Shown piece by piece: positions 17,050 to 26,899 of a DNA stretch of 64,000 nt; the first letter of the stretch is position 1, and each line of letters opens with the position of its first letter. Under the pieces are notes generated by a model. That model was not told where the DNA came from and did not search any database. It worked only from the letters and a program-made list of their open reading frames with translations. Made by a program: the position numbers and the translations under genes. The DNA comes from Roseomonas sp. (GTDB lineage Bacteria; Pseudomonadota; Alphaproteobacteria; Acetobacterales; Acetobacteraceae). The stretch covers positions 33,385 through 97,384 of the forward strand of contig JADCFA010000015.1 in assembly GCA_020249775.1 (NCBI GenBank). The letters are read 5' to 3'.

Positions 17050-18357
17050 TTGCGCATTCTGCTCGATATTTCGCGACTGATTTCTGGCACAGCTCGCCCC
17101 GTGCCGACCGGCATTGATCGCGTCGAATACGCCTATGCGCGCCATTTTCTCGCCCGGGACCCGGCCCGCGTGACCTTCCTGATGAGCGGGCCTTTCCTGC
17201 CCCCGGTGGCGCTACCCCATGCCCTGGTGGCGCGCTTGCTCCAAGCGCTTCAGGCGCTGTGGCGGGGTGCGTCGCAAGCCGATACCGCCTGGGGAGAGGC
17301 CCGATGGTTGGCGCGGCAAGCCCAGGCCCGGTACTGGCTTGGGCGCGGTCGCGGCGCCTTGCGGCAGGCGCTGCAGGGCACTGAGCCTGTGCTGCATTTG
17401 CTGGTCTCTCATCGCGGGGCGGATCGCCCTGGCCCCATTCTGGCGCTCAAGCGCCAGGGCGCGCGCTTCATTCCTTTTGTGCATGATCTGATCCCGATCA
17501 CCCATCCGGAATACGCCCCGCCACGGAGCACGAGGCGCCATCAGCGTCGGCTGCAAAGCTTTTCCGATCTGGCGGATGGCATTATCGTCAATTCCGCCGC
17601 AACCGGCGCGACTTTGGCGCCCTATTTGGCGGCGGGTGCGCGCCGGCCCATCCCCGTGCTGCCGGCGCCGCTCGGCCTTGATCCCGTGCTACCCGATAGC
17701 GGCTATCCCCGCCCGGCGGGGCCTTATTTCCTTTGCCTTGGCACCATTGAACCGCGCAAGAATCACCTTTTGTTATTGAATCTTTGGCGTGATTTGGCGG
17801 CAACCTTGGGTGATGCCGCGCCGAAGCTGGTCCTGATCGGCCGTCGCGGTTGGGAGAATGAGAATACCCTGGACATGCTGGAACGCTGCCCCGCCCTTTC
17901 CGGCAGAGTGATTGAACATGCCGGGCTGCCCGATGCGGCTGTGGCGGGCTTGCTGCAAGGGGCCCGGGCGCTGCTTTTCCCATCCTTCGCGGAAGGCTAT
18001 GGGCTACCTTTGGCGGAAGCCCTGGCGCTTGGCGTGCCGGCCATTTGTTCCGACCTGCCGGCGCTGCGTGAGGTTGGCGGGGAAGCGCCGGAGTATCTCG
18101 ATCCCCTGGATGGCCCCGGCTGGCGCCGGCTGATCCTGGATTACGCCGCCCCGGATAACGGGCTGAGGCAGGCGCAAATCGCGCGGCTTGCCGCCTGGTC
18201 CGCGCCAAGTTGGGATGCGCATTTCGCCCTGGTGGACCCCTGGCTGGAAGATTGCGCCAAGGCGGCCCCGCGCGCGGCGGCGGAAGCATCGCCTGCCTTC
18301 TCCCCCATGGCGCCCGCCTCTGCGGCGCTTGCGCCCCAAAGCCTGCCGCGCGGCTGA
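17050..18357 (+). CDS. GT4 glycosyltransferase linked to the PKS pair
   Basis: The coding frame starts best at a TTG (17050), because RILLDISRLISG is the usual beginning of this glycosyltransferase group and no ATG precedes it in frame. The 435-residue protein has the acceptor-domain block FIPFVHDLIPITHPEY and the donor block YFLCLGTIEPRKNHLLLL. LIGRRGWENENT and LFPSFAEGYGLPLAEALALG (E-x7-E) complete a normal GT4 fold. The last 35 residues are alanine/proline-rich and probably disordered. It ends 6 bp before the PKS start, so it probably acts with it, perhaps glycosylating the lipid made by the pair or building a capsule linked to it. That role is inference. Confidence 0.85.
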   Translation: MRILLDISRLISGTARPVPTGIDRVEYAYARHFLARDPARVTFLMSGPFLPPVALPHALVARLLQALQALWRGASQADTAWGEARWLARQAQARYWLGRGRGALRQALQGTEPVLHLLVSHRGADRPGPILALKRQGARFIPFVHDLIPITHPEYAPPRSTRRHQRRLQSFSDLADGIIVNSAATGATLAPYLAAGARRPIPVLPAPLGLDPVLPDSGYPRPAGPYFLCLGTIEPRKNHLLLLNLWRDLAATLGDAAPKLVLIGRRGWENENTLDMLERCPALSGRVIEHAGLPDAAVAGLLQGARALLFPSFAEGYGLPLAEALALGVPAICSDLPALREVGGEAPEYLDPLDGPGWRRLILDYAAPDNGLRQAQIARLAAWSAPSWDAHFALVDPWLEDCAKAAPRAAAEASPAFSPMAPASAALAPQSLPRG

Positions 18358-18363
18358 AAACCC

Positions 18364-21300
18364 ATGCGCCAGCGCCCCCCTTACGGCCCCAAGACCTTGG
18401 CGCCAGAACCCATCGCCATCATCGGCGCTGCGGCCAGGCTGCCTGGCGCGCCTGATCTTGCCCGCTTCGCCGCGCTTTTGCGCCAAGGTGTGGATGCGGT
18501 CACCGAAGTGCCGGATGACCGGTTTGCAAAAGCGCGCTGGCACCATCCCCGCCCGGGCGAGGCAGGGCGCAGCTATAGTTTCGCCGCCGGCATAATTGGC
18601 GACATCAAGGGCTTTGACGCTGAAGCCTTCGGCCTTTCCCCGCGCGAGGTCGCGGAAGCCGATCCGCAGCAGCGCCTTCTGCTGGAAGTGACGCGCGATG
18701 CCTTTGAGGATGCGGGGCTGCGCCCTGAAAGCCTTGCCGGGCGTAATATCGCGGTCTTTGTTGGTGGTTCATCCACCGATTTCGCGGAACTCCGCCTGGA
18801 TGATCCCGCTGCTGCCGATCGCTTCCACATGACAGGCAACGCGCTTTCCATCCTGTCCAACCGCATCGGCCATGTGTTTGATTTGCGCGGCGGTGCGCAG
18901 ACCATTGACACCGCCTGCTCGTCTTCGCTGGTCGCGCTGCATCTGGCCGCGCGCGCCCTGGCCGATGATCCGGCTCTGGAAGCCGCCGTGGTGGGTGGCG
19001 TCAATCTGTTGCTTTCCCCTTATGCGTTCGTCGGTTTTTCCCGCGCCGGCATGCTTTCCGCACGCGGCCGCTGCCAGGTATTTGATGCGGCGGCGGATGG
19101 CTATGTGCGCGCGGAAGGGGCGGGGGTGGTTGTTTTGCGCCGCCTTGCCGATGCCAAGGCCGCAGGAGAGCCGATACGCGCGCTATTGCTCGGCACCGGC
19201 ACCAATACCGCCGGGCGCACCGTCGGGATTTCGCTGCCCAATCGCGATGCGCAGGCGGCATTGCTGACCAGTCTGCTGGCGCAGAGCAACATTCAACCGG
19301 ACCGCTTCCTGGCTTTTGAGGCACATGGCACCGGCACACAGGCGGGTGACCCGGCCGAGGCCTGGGCAATCGGCCAAGCGATCGCGCGGCACCGCACATC
19401 ACCGCTGCCGATTGGTTCCGCCAAGGCGAATATCGGGCATTTGGAAGCCGGCGCGGGCATGGCGGGCTTGCTGAAATCCATGCTGATGCTGGAACAGGGT
19501 TTTGTGCCGCCGGCGCTGCACTTCGCAAACCCCAACCCCGCGATTGATTTCGCGGCGTTGAACCTGCTGGTGCCGCGTGCGGCTGAGAGCATTGCCGTTG
19601 CGGATGATGCGGTGATGGGTGTGAATGCCTTTGGCTTTGGCGGCACCAATGCCGCGGCAATTTTGGGCCGCGCACCGCATCCGCGCCCGCCCCGTAGTGT
19701 GGCGGCCAAGGGGACGCCACCGCTTGTTCTCTCGGCGCGCTCTGCTGAAGCGCTCAGGCTTTCCGTTGCCAATTGGCGCGATGCGCTGGCGGGTGCCGAT
19801 GGCGCGCGCGCCGCGGCACTCGCCCGCGGTCAGGCGCGGTATCGCGACCTTGCGCCGCATCGCCTTGTGCTGCGCGGGGCGGATGGCGCTGCGCTTTCGC
19901 AAGGGCTGGCCGCCTGGGAAGCGGGGGAGCGTGAGGCAAGCGCGGTGCCAGGCATCGCGCTGCGCGGTCGCATGGTGTTTGTCTTCAGCGGCAATGGCGC
20001 GCAGCATCTTGGCATGGCGCGTGAGGCCTTTCGCGCAGCCTCCGCCTTTCGTCGCGGGGTGCTGGCCGCCGATGCGGTGCTGGCGCCGCGGCTTGGCGTT
20101 TCACCCGCGGCATTGCTCAAGGCGGGCGTCAGTGAAGCGCAGCTTGCGGGCACGGATCTGGCGCAGCCTTTGCTTTTTGCTGTGCAGATCGGCGTTTTGG
20201 CCGCGCTGGCCGAACAAGGCATCAAGCCTGATCTGGTGATCGGTCATTCGGTTGGCGAAGTGGCGGCAGCGCAAGCGGCGGGCATTCTCTCGCTTGATCA
20301 GGCGGCGGCGCTGATTGTCGCGCGCAGCCGGCATCAGCACGCCACGCGCGGCACTGGGCGCTTGGCGGCGATTGGCGCAACGCCGGAAGCCATTGCGCCT
20401 TTGTTGGAAGAATGCGGCCCGGGGCTTGAAATCGCAGCAATCAATGCGCCGGCGGCGCTCACCATCGCGGGTCCTGCTGCGGCGATTGCGCGGCTGTGTC
20501 AGGCAGCGGAAGCGGAGCGGCTGGTGGCGATTCCGCTTGATCTGGACTACGCCTTCCATAGCGCGGCGATGGAACCGGTGCGTGCAGGGCTTTTGCATGA
20601 CCTATCGGGGATGATCACGCAGCCGGGCATTTGCCCAATGATTTCCTCGGTCACCGGCATGCCCTTGCCCGGCCCGGAAGCGGGGGCCGCATATTGGTGG
20701 CGCAATCTGCGCGAACCCGTGCGCTTTCAGGCCGCGGTGGCGGAAGCGGCGCGGCAGGGCGCGCGGCTTTTCCTGGAAATCGGCCCTGCGCCGGTTTTGC
20801 AGAATTACCTGCGGGAAACGCTGCGCGCCGAAGCGGTGGAAGTGGCGGTGCTTGCAAGCCTGAAACGCCAGGACCCGTCGGGCGATCCCTTTCCCGCCAT
20901 TGCTGATCGCGCCATTGCAGCAGGCGCCGATCCACGCGCCGCCGCCGCCTTTCAGGGCACAGCGGAGCGCGCAGCTCTGCCACGCACACCCTTTGCGCGC
21001 CAGTCCATCTGGTTCTCGCCCACTGTGGAAGGCGCGCGGCTGACTGATCCGCCGCAGGATCATCCATTGCTTGGTTTCCGGCGCGGGTCAGCGCCCGCGC
21101 TTTGGGCGCAATGGCTGGATACTACCGCGATGCCTTGGCTTGGCGATCATCGGCTATTCGGCGAAGCGGTGCTGCCCGCGGCGGCCATGGCGGAAGCTGC
21201 CCTGGCCGCCGCGGCACTTGCCCATCCGGATGCGCCAGTGCTGGAAGTGAGCGATCTTGCCATCCTCCGCCCCGTTTCGCTCGCCAAGGACAGCATGGCC

Positions 21301-24300
21301 GAATTGCGCTTTGCCGCAGATGGCGAGGGCGGCTTTACCCTGGAAGCCCGCCCCCGCTTGGCCGAAGATGATTTCGCGCTTTGCGCCCGCGCCCGGCTGG
21401 CTGCCCTGCCCCGCCTGCCTGCCGCGCCGGCATTTGCACTGGCCGATGCACGGCAGGTGCCGGGCGCTGAGGTCCTCGCCTTCGCCGCGCGTCACGGGCT
21501 TGACTACGGCCCAGCCTTTCAAAGCCTGAAGCAGGTGGAGGTTGCGGGTGGTGCTGGGGCTGCGCTGGCGCGGTTGAGCCTGCCGGAAGGCGCGCCGGCC
21601 CATACCGGCTTTATGCTGCACCCAGCGCTGCTGGATGGCGCCTTGCAGGGGCTTTTCGCCCTGATGCTGGGCCAGGGCCTCAGCGCTGAGGAGGCGATTA
21701 TCCCCGTGCGTATTGGCCGGCTTTGCGCCCGGCGCGATGCGGCGCCCATCGCCTCGGCGGAAATCACGCCCGGTCGGCGCGGCGCCAGGCTTTTCGCTGC
21801 CAGCCTGACGCTGCGCGATGCCACGGGCGCCATGGTGGCGAGGATCGAGGATATCTGGTTCCAGCGCGTCCCGCGCCCGGGTCGGGAAAAGCTGGAAAAC
21901 CTAGCCTTCCGGCTGGACCCGGTGCCAAGCCTGCCGTTGCTGCATACCCCCGCAAGGCTTGATCTTGCGCCCATCACCGCGGCGATCCGGGCACAGGATA
22001 AGGTCGCGCCGATGAGTGAGGCCGCGCTGCTGCTGGAAGCCTATTTGGCCGCCTTGGCGCTGCCGGCGCTGCGCGACCATGCCGCCCCGCCAAGCCCCTA
22101 TCGCGCCGCGCTATGCCGCATTCTGGCGCTGGCCGGCGCCGCGGAACCGGGGGCAGAGGGCTGGCGCATCATCGAGGATCAGCCCTTGCCGCCGCCCGAA
22201 GCGATCTGGCGCGCCGTGCTCGCGGAACAGCCAGGGCTGGCGCTTGATCTGGCCTGGCTTGCCCGCGCGGGCGAACAAATGGTCCCGGCCTTGCGCGGTG
22301 AGGCGGTTATTGCGTCGCCGCCGCCCGCCAGCGGTGGGGCGATGCGGGCCTTGGCTGAGCGGCTTTTGGCCGGGCTGCGCGCAATACTCGAAGCTTGGCC
22401 CGCAGATAGGCCGCTCAGGATTTTGGAACTTGGCGCGGGCGGGGCTTTGACACGCGGCGCCCTGGCGCTGCTTGGTGGCAGCGGTCGGCGCATCCATTAC
22501 CGCGCGATTGGGGAGGCGCGGGCCGGGGCAATCGGCGCGGTGCCTGAGGCAGTCCTCATGGCCTGGGATGGCTGGGAAGGGCTGGCTACCCCGGCGCCCC
22601 CGGCGGAGAAGGCCGATGTCATCCTTGGCTTGGCGCCAGCGGCGCTGCATGGCCGCGGGCTTGGCGTGCTGGAAGGGCTTGCCGGTCAGGCGGCGCCGGG
22701 AGCGCTTCTGCTGCTCGGCGAACCCGGCCCCGGGGCGCTTTGGAGTTTTGCTCTGGGGCAAGATCCGGCCTGGTGGCGGGATGATCTGGCGGGGGCGCTG
22801 CCCGATGCCGCCGCCTGGCGCAATGCGCTCGGCATGGCGGGGTGGCATGGGGCGGCGGTGGAGGCTCTGTCAGCCGCACCCTGGCCGGCGCTGCTAATCA
22901 CGGGCCAAAGCCCCCTGGTCACCGGTATCGAGCCGGAGACGGTCCAGGCTGAACCGCTGCTCATTTTCACCGATGCCGAGGCCATGAAGCTGGCCCAGGC
23001 ATTGGCGGCGCGGCAGGCGCCGGATCGGCAATCCGCGATCCTGGCTTTGGGCGATGTGCCGCCCCCAAAAAGCCTGCGCGGGGCGAAAATCCTGGCGCTG
23101 ACCAGCATGGCTGAGCCCGCCACGGCGCTGGCGGCGCTGACGGCACTTGCCGCAGCGGCGGATGGCGTCGCGGGCGCATTGATGCTGGTCGCCCAGGCTG
23201 AGGAAGCGCGTGCCGAGGCGCTGATCGGCCTTGGCCGGGTTTTGGCAAATGAAATGCCGGGGCTGCGGCCGCGCCGCGTGACCATTGCCCCCGATCTGCG
23301 ACCCGAGGATGCCGCGCCATTGATCTTGGCGGAATGGGCTTCGGAGGCGCCGGAAATCACCCTTACCGCGTCTGGGCGTTTTGCGCCGCTGATGCGCCCT
23401 GGCTTGCCCGTCCCGACGCTTGGATTTCCGGCACAATTGGCCATCGGCCAGCCGGGCCAATTGGCCAGCCTTGGCTGGCGATCAGCCGATGCCTTGCCGA
23501 AGCCCGGGCTTGGCGAAGTGCGACTTCGCGTCACGGCGACGGGACTCAATTTTCGCGATGTGATGTGGGCGCAGGGGTTATTGCCGGAAGACATGCTGAT
23601 GGATGGCTTTGCAGGGCCGAGCCTTGGCATGGAATGCGCCGGCTTTGTGGAAGAAGCCGGGCCGGGGGTTGGGCTTGCCCCGGGCGCGCAGGTTTTTGGC
23701 TTTGCGCCCGCGGCTTTTGCTACTCATGCGCTGACCAGGGCAGAGGCATTGCAACCCCTCCCGCCGGGCATGAGCCCGGAAGCGGCCGCAACCATCCCAG
23801 TGGCCTTCATCACGGCTGCCTATTCATTGGAAACCCTTGCCCGGCTGCGCCCAGGGGAACGGGTAGTGATCCATGGTGGGGCGGGGGGTGTTGGTTTGGC
23901 CGCGCTGCAAATCGCCAAGGCGGCTGGCGCCCTGGTGGCGGCGACCGCCGGAAGCCCGGAAAAACGCGCCTTTTTGCGCCAGCTTGGCGCTGATCTGGTG
24001 CTGGATAGCCGCGATGCCGGCTTTGCCGATGCGCTGCGCGCTGCCTGGCCGGATGGCGTGGATGTGGTGCTGAATTCCTTGGCCGGCACGGCGGCGGAAA
24101 GAAGCCTTGCGCTGCTTTCACCCTTCGGGCGCTTCATTGAATTGGGCAAGCGCGACTTTGCGGAAGGCCGGTGCGCAGGGCTTGGCGCCTTCCGGCGCAA
24201 TATCAGCTATTTCGCGGTGGATGCGGATGCCCTGCCGCGCGCCCGCCCTGCACTGGCAGAGGCGCTGCTGCGGGACATCGCGGCACGGCTTGCGGATGGC

Positions 24301-25575
24301 GCGCTGGCGCCCCTGCCCTATCGCGCTTTCCCGGCGGAGGAAGCGGAAGCCGCTTTCCGACAGCTTCAGGCTTCCAGCCATATCGGCAAGTTGGTGATCC
24401 GCCCGCCCTTGGCTTCGGCTGCTCAGGCCGCGCCCTGGCAGCCTGATGAAGCCGGAGCCTATGTGGTGCTGGGCGGCACGCAAGGCTTCGGCTTGGAATG
24501 CGCCAAATGGCTGGCGGCTGCAGGGGCAAGGCGCATCGCCCTGATCTCTCGCCGCGGCGCGGCCACGCCCGGCATGGATGCGGCCCTGCGCGTTTTGGCC
24601 GCCCTTGGCGCGCGCGCCAGCGCCCATGCCTGTGATGCAACGGACCGCGCCGCGCTTGGCGCCGTGCTTACCACGCTGCGCGCTGAAGGCGCGCCCTTGT
24701 GCGGCGTGGTGCAAGCGGCGGCGGTTTTTGCTGATGGTGCGGCGGCGCGGCAAGATGGCGCGAGCTTCGCCCGCGTGCTGGCGCCCAAGCTCGCCGCGGC
24801 TGAGGCTTTGGAAGCGCTTACCGCCGATGATCCCTTGCATTTGTTCCTGATGTTTTCTTCCGCCACCACGGCCTTCGGCAATCCCGGCCAGGCGAATTAC
24901 GTCGCCGCCAATGCCGCGCTGGAAGGCTTGGCGCGGCGGCGGAACGCGCAAGGCAAGCGGGCGCTTGCGATCGGCTGGGGGCCAATCGCCAATGCCGGCG
25001 TGCTGACACGCGAAGCCGCCGCGGCAGAAAAGCTTGAACGCTTGAGCGGCGCCAAACCCATGGCGGCGCAGGAGGCCCTTGCCACCCTGGCCGCGCTTAT
25101 CGCCGCGGGCGCGCCCGTGATTCATTTGGCGCGCATGAATTGGGAGGGGATGCAGGCAGCGCTACCCATTCTGGCAGAGCCTGCTTATGCGGCGCTTGGC
25201 GGTCGCATGGCGAGGCGCGATGGCGATGGCGCTGCCTTGCGCGCAAGATTGCTTGGCATGTCGCCCGAGGCCGCGCGAAGTGAATTGCTTGCGCTGGCGC
25301 GGGAGGAAATGGCGCGCATCCTGCGCCTGCCGCCCGAAGCGGTGCGGGTTGATCAACCTCTGCCCGGGCTTGGGCTCGATTCGCTTGGCGGCATTGAATT
25401 GCGCATGGCCTTGGAACGCCGCCTTGGTATCAGCGTGCCACTTACGGCAGTGACCGAGGATCTGACCTTGGCGATCTTGGTGCAGCGTGTGGCCGGCGTG
25501 CTGTTCAAGGATGACGCCGGTATCGCGACCGCCGAGGCACTGATGGAAACCCATGAACCCGCGGCGGTGCCATGA
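18364..25575 (+). CDS. RkpA-like type I polyketide/fatty acid synthase (KS-AT-DH-MT*-ER-KR-ACP)
   Basis: This 2403-residue synthase has one complete reducing module. KS: IDTACSSS (Cys about 185), EAHGTGT (His about 321), NIGHLE (His about 359). AT: IGHSVGE (Ser about 629) with YAFHSA, which favours malonyl-CoA. DH: GDHRLFGEAVLP (His about 929) and HPALLDGALQ (Asp about 1091). A methyltransferase-like remnant surrounds LELGAGGAL (about 1354). ER: about 1695-2010 with IHGGAGGVGLAALQ. KR: LGGTQGFGLE (about 2030) with MFSSATTAFG and GQANYVAAN (Tyr about 2179). ACP: GLGLDSLGG (Ser about 2340). There is no loading domain and no thioesterase, so chains must be released by another enzyme, most likely the overlapping alpha-oxoamine synthase. 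Layout, size and partner recall RkpA of rhizobial K-antigen synthesis. Whether it works iteratively is inference. Confidence 0.9.
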   Translation: MRQRPPYGPKTLAPEPIAIIGAAARLPGAPDLARFAALLRQGVDAVTEVPDDRFAKARWHHPRPGEAGRSYSFAAGIIGDIKGFDAEAFGLSPREVAEADPQQRLLLEVTRDAFEDAGLRPESLAGRNIAVFVGGSSTDFAELRLDDPAAADRFHMTGNALSILSNRIGHVFDLRGGAQTIDTACSSSLVALHLAARALADDPALEAAVVGGVNLLLSPYAFVGFSRAGMLSARGRCQVFDAAADGYVRAEGAGVVVLRRLADAKAAGEPIRALLLGTGTNTAGRTVGISLPNRDAQAALLTSLLAQSNIQPDRFLAFEAHGTGTQAGDPAEAWAIGQAIARHRTSPLPIGSAKANIGHLEAGAGMAGLLKSMLMLEQGFVPPALHFANPNPAIDFAALNLLVPRAAESIAVADDAVMGVNAFGFGGTNAAAILGRAPHPRPPRSVAAKGTPPLVLSARSAEALRLSVANWRDALAGADGARAAALARGQARYRDLAPHRLVLRGADGAALSQGLAAWEAGEREASAVPGIALRGRMVFVFSGNGAQHLGMAREAFRAASAFRRGVLAADAVLAPRLGVSPAALLKAGVSEAQLAGTDLAQPLLFAVQIGVLAALAEQGIKPDLVIGHSVGEVAAAQAAGILSLDQAAALIVARSRHQHATRGTGRLAAIGATPEAIAPLLEECGPGLEIAAINAPAALTIAGPAAAIARLCQAAEAERLVAIPLDLDYAFHSAAMEPVRAGLLHDLSGMITQPGICPMISSVTGMPLPGPEAGAAYWWRNLREPVRFQAAVAEAARQGARLFLEIGPAPVLQNYLRETLRAEAVEVAVLASLKRQDPSGDPFPAIADRAIAAGADPRAAAAFQGTAERAALPRTPFARQSIWFSPTVEGARLTDPPQDHPLLGFRRGSAPALWAQWLDTTAMPWLGDHRLFGEAVLPAAAMAEAALAAAALAHPDAPVLEVSDLAILRPVSLAKDSMAELRFAADGEGGFTLEARPRLAEDDFALCARARLAALPRLPAAPAFALADARQVPGAEVLAFAARHGLDYGPAFQSLKQVEVAGGAGAALARLSLPEGAPAHTGFMLHPALLDGALQGLFALMLGQGLSAEEAIIPVRIGRLCARRDAAPIASAEITPGRRGARLFAASLTLRDATGAMVARIEDIWFQRVPRPGREKLENLAFRLDPVPSLPLLHTPARLDLAPITAAIRAQDKVAPMSEAALLLEAYLAALALPALRDHAAPPSPYRAALCRILALAGAAEPGAEGWRIIEDQPLPPPEAIWRAVLAEQPGLALDLAWLARAGEQMVPALRGEAVIASPPPASGGAMRALAERLLAGLRAILEAWPADRPLRILELGAGGALTRGALALLGGSGRRIHYRAIGEARAGAIGAVPEAVLMAWDGWEGLATPAPPAEKADVILGLAPAALHGRGLGVLEGLAGQAAPGALLLLGEPGPGALWSFALGQDPAWWRDDLAGALPDAAAWRNALGMAGWHGAAVEALSAAPWPALLITGQSPLVTGIEPETVQAEPLLIFTDAEAMKLAQALAARQAPDRQSAILALGDVPPPKSLRGAKILALTSMAEPATALAALTALAAAADGVAGALMLVAQAEEARAEALIGLGRVLANEMPGLRPRRVTIAPDLRPEDAAPLILAEWASEAPEITLTASGRFAPLMRPGLPVPTLGFPAQLAIGQPGQLASLGWRSADALPKPGLGEVRLRVTATGLNFRDVMWAQGLLPEDMLMDGFAGPSLGMECAGFVEEAGPGVGLAPGAQVFGFAPAAFATHALTRAEALQPLPPGMSPEAAATIPVAFITAAYSLETLARLRPGERVVIHGGAGGVGLAALQIAKAAGALVAATAGSPEKRAFLRQLGADLVLDSRDAGFADALRAAWPDGVDVVLNSLAGTAAERSLALLSPFGRFIELGKRDFAEGRCAGLGAFRRNISYFAVDADALPRARPALAEALLRDIAARLADGALAPLPYRAFPAEEAEAAFRQLQASSHIGKLVIRPPLASAAQAAPWQPDEAGAYVVLGGTQGFGLECAKWLAAAGARRIALISRRGAATPGMDAALRVLAALGARASAHACDATDRAALGAVLTTLRAEGAPLCGVVQAAAVFADGAAARQDGASFARVLAPKLAAAEALEALTADDPLHLFLMFSSATTAFGNPGQANYVAANAALEGLARRRNAQGKRALAIGWGPIANAGVLTREAAAAEKLERLSGAKPMAAQEALATLAALIAAGAPVIHLARMNWEGMQAALPILAEPAYAALGGRMARRDGDGAALRARLLGMSPEAARSELLALAREEMARILRLPPEAVRVDQPLPGLGLDSLGGIELRMALERRLGISVPLTAVTEDLTLAILVQRVAGVLFKDDAGIATAEALMETHEPAAVP

Positions 25576-26867
25576 ATAGCGGCTTTGGCCTTTCCGCCGC
25601 GGCACGCGCGGCGCTGCTCGCGCGGCTCAATCGTCGGCGGGACGATGCGCCAGTGCCGGAAGCGCCGCGCGGGTTTCGCGAATTGCCAGGGCAACGCGAA
25701 ATGGCACTGATCCGCGACGCCGCGGCCAGTCTTGCATTGGAAAATCCTTTCTTTCGCGCGCATGAAGGTATTGCTTCCGCCCATAGCGTCATTGCCGGGC
25801 GAGAGGTGATCAATTTCGGATCCTACAATTACCTTGGCCTGAATGGTGATCCCCGCGTGCAGGCGGCGGCCAAGGCCGCGATAGATCAGCATGGGGTTTC
25901 GGCTTCAGCGTCGCGCATGGTTTCTGGCGAAAGGCCATTGCATGGCGCGCTGGAAGCCGCTTTGGCGGCGCATTATCGCGCCCAGGGCGCGCTTGTGTTT
26001 GTTTCAGGCCACGCCACCAATGTCACGGTAATTGGCCATCTGCTCGGCCCGCGCGATCTGATGGTGCATGACGCGGCCATTCATAATTCCTGCACGGAAG
26101 GGGCAAGACTTTCCGGCGCCAAGCGGCTTTCATTCCCGCATAATGATTGGCGCGCGGCGGAAGCTGCCTTGGCGCAAGCGCGGCGCGGTGCGCGGCATGC
26201 GCTTCTGGTGATTGAAGGCCATTATTCCATGGATGGCGACATCCCCGATCTGCCGCGCTTCATCGAAGTGGCGCGGCGCCATGATGCCTGGCTGATGGTG
26301 GATGAAGCCCATGCGTTGGGCGTGGTTGGCACGCGCGGGCACGGCCTGCATGAGCATTTCGGTATTGACCCAAATGATGTTGATATCTGGATGGGCACGC
26401 TTTCAAAAACGCTGTCAGCCTGTGGCGGCTATATCGCCGGCAATGCGAGCCTGATCGAATGGCTGAAGCACTCCGCGCCGGGTTTTGTCTATTCCGTGGG
26501 GCTTGCGCCGGCGCTGGCGGCTGCTGCGCTTGAAAGCCTTGCCATACTGCATGCGGAGCCGGGCCGGGTCGCGCGCTTGCAAGCCAATGCCGCGCTTTTC
26601 CTTGAACTTGCGCGCGATGCCGGCTTTGATACGGGCAGCGCCACGGCCCATGCCATCATTCCGGTGATATTGGGGTCTTCCATCGCCGCGGCGCGATATT
26701 CACAATTGCTTCTTGCGCGGGGGATCAATGTGCAGCCGATTCTCTACCCCGCGGTCGCTGAAAAGGCGGCGCGGTTGCGCTTTTTCCTTTCAAGCGAACA
26801 TGCCGAGGCTGATATCCGCGCCACCATCGCGGCGCTGATCGCCATCCGGGAGGAGGCGAAAGGATAA
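25572..26867 (+). CDS. RkpG-like alpha-oxoamine synthase (KBL/AONS/SPT family)
   Basis: The 431-residue PLP enzyme belongs to the group of 8-amino-7-oxononanoate synthase, 2-amino-3-ketobutyrate ligase and serine palmitoyltransferase. Conserved blocks are FGSYNYLGLNGDPRV, SASASRMVSGERPLH, VIEGHYSMDGDIPDL, WLMVDEAHALGVVG and GTLSKTLSACGG with the PLP lysine at about 279. Such enzymes join an acyl thioester to an amino acid with loss of CO2, giving an alpha-amino ketone. About 60 extra N-terminal residues precede the catalytic domain and may contact the synthase ACP. Its ATG overlaps the PKS stop (ATGA), implying coupled translation. No biotin genes are nearby, so a role in biotin synthesis is unlikely; release of the PKS chain fits best. 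Confidence 0.9.
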   Translation: MNSGFGLSAAARAALLARLNRRRDDAPVPEAPRGFRELPGQREMALIRDAAASLALENPFFRAHEGIASAHSVIAGREVINFGSYNYLGLNGDPRVQAAAKAAIDQHGVSASASRMVSGERPLHGALEAALAAHYRAQGALVFVSGHATNVTVIGHLLGPRDLMVHDAAIHNSCTEGARLSGAKRLSFPHNDWRAAEAALAQARRGARHALLVIEGHYSMDGDIPDLPRFIEVARRHDAWLMVDEAHALGVVGTRGHGLHEHFGIDPNDVDIWMGTLSKTLSACGGYIAGNASLIEWLKHSAPGFVYSVGLAPALAAAALESLAILHAEPGRVARLQANAALFLELARDAGFDTGSATAHAIIPVILGSSIAAARYSQLLLARGINVQPILYPAVAEKAARLRFFLSSEHAEADIRATIAALIAIREEAKG

Positions 26868-26891
26868 GGCCCGCGATTGCGCGCGGGCCTT
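26866..26891. terminator. Bidirectional hairpin terminator
   Basis: A perfect 10-bp stem (AAGGCCCGCG / CGCGGGCCTT) with a six-base loop starts inside the stop codon of the alpha-oxoamine synthase gene. It lies between this gene and the convergent DUF2076 gene. There is no long T-run on either side, so the call rests on stem stability and on position. Confidence 0.65.
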
Positions 26892-26899
26892 ACTGCTAT

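Noticed and set aside
24118..25125. 335-codon minus-strand frame inside the PKS gene
   Set aside because: It is a shadow of the ketoreductase and enoylreductase coding region, with no start signal or domain.
25572..26867. Biotin synthesis gene bioF
   Set aside because: The fold is shared, but no other biotin gene is near, the gene overlaps the PKS stop, and it has an N-terminal extension not found in BioF.
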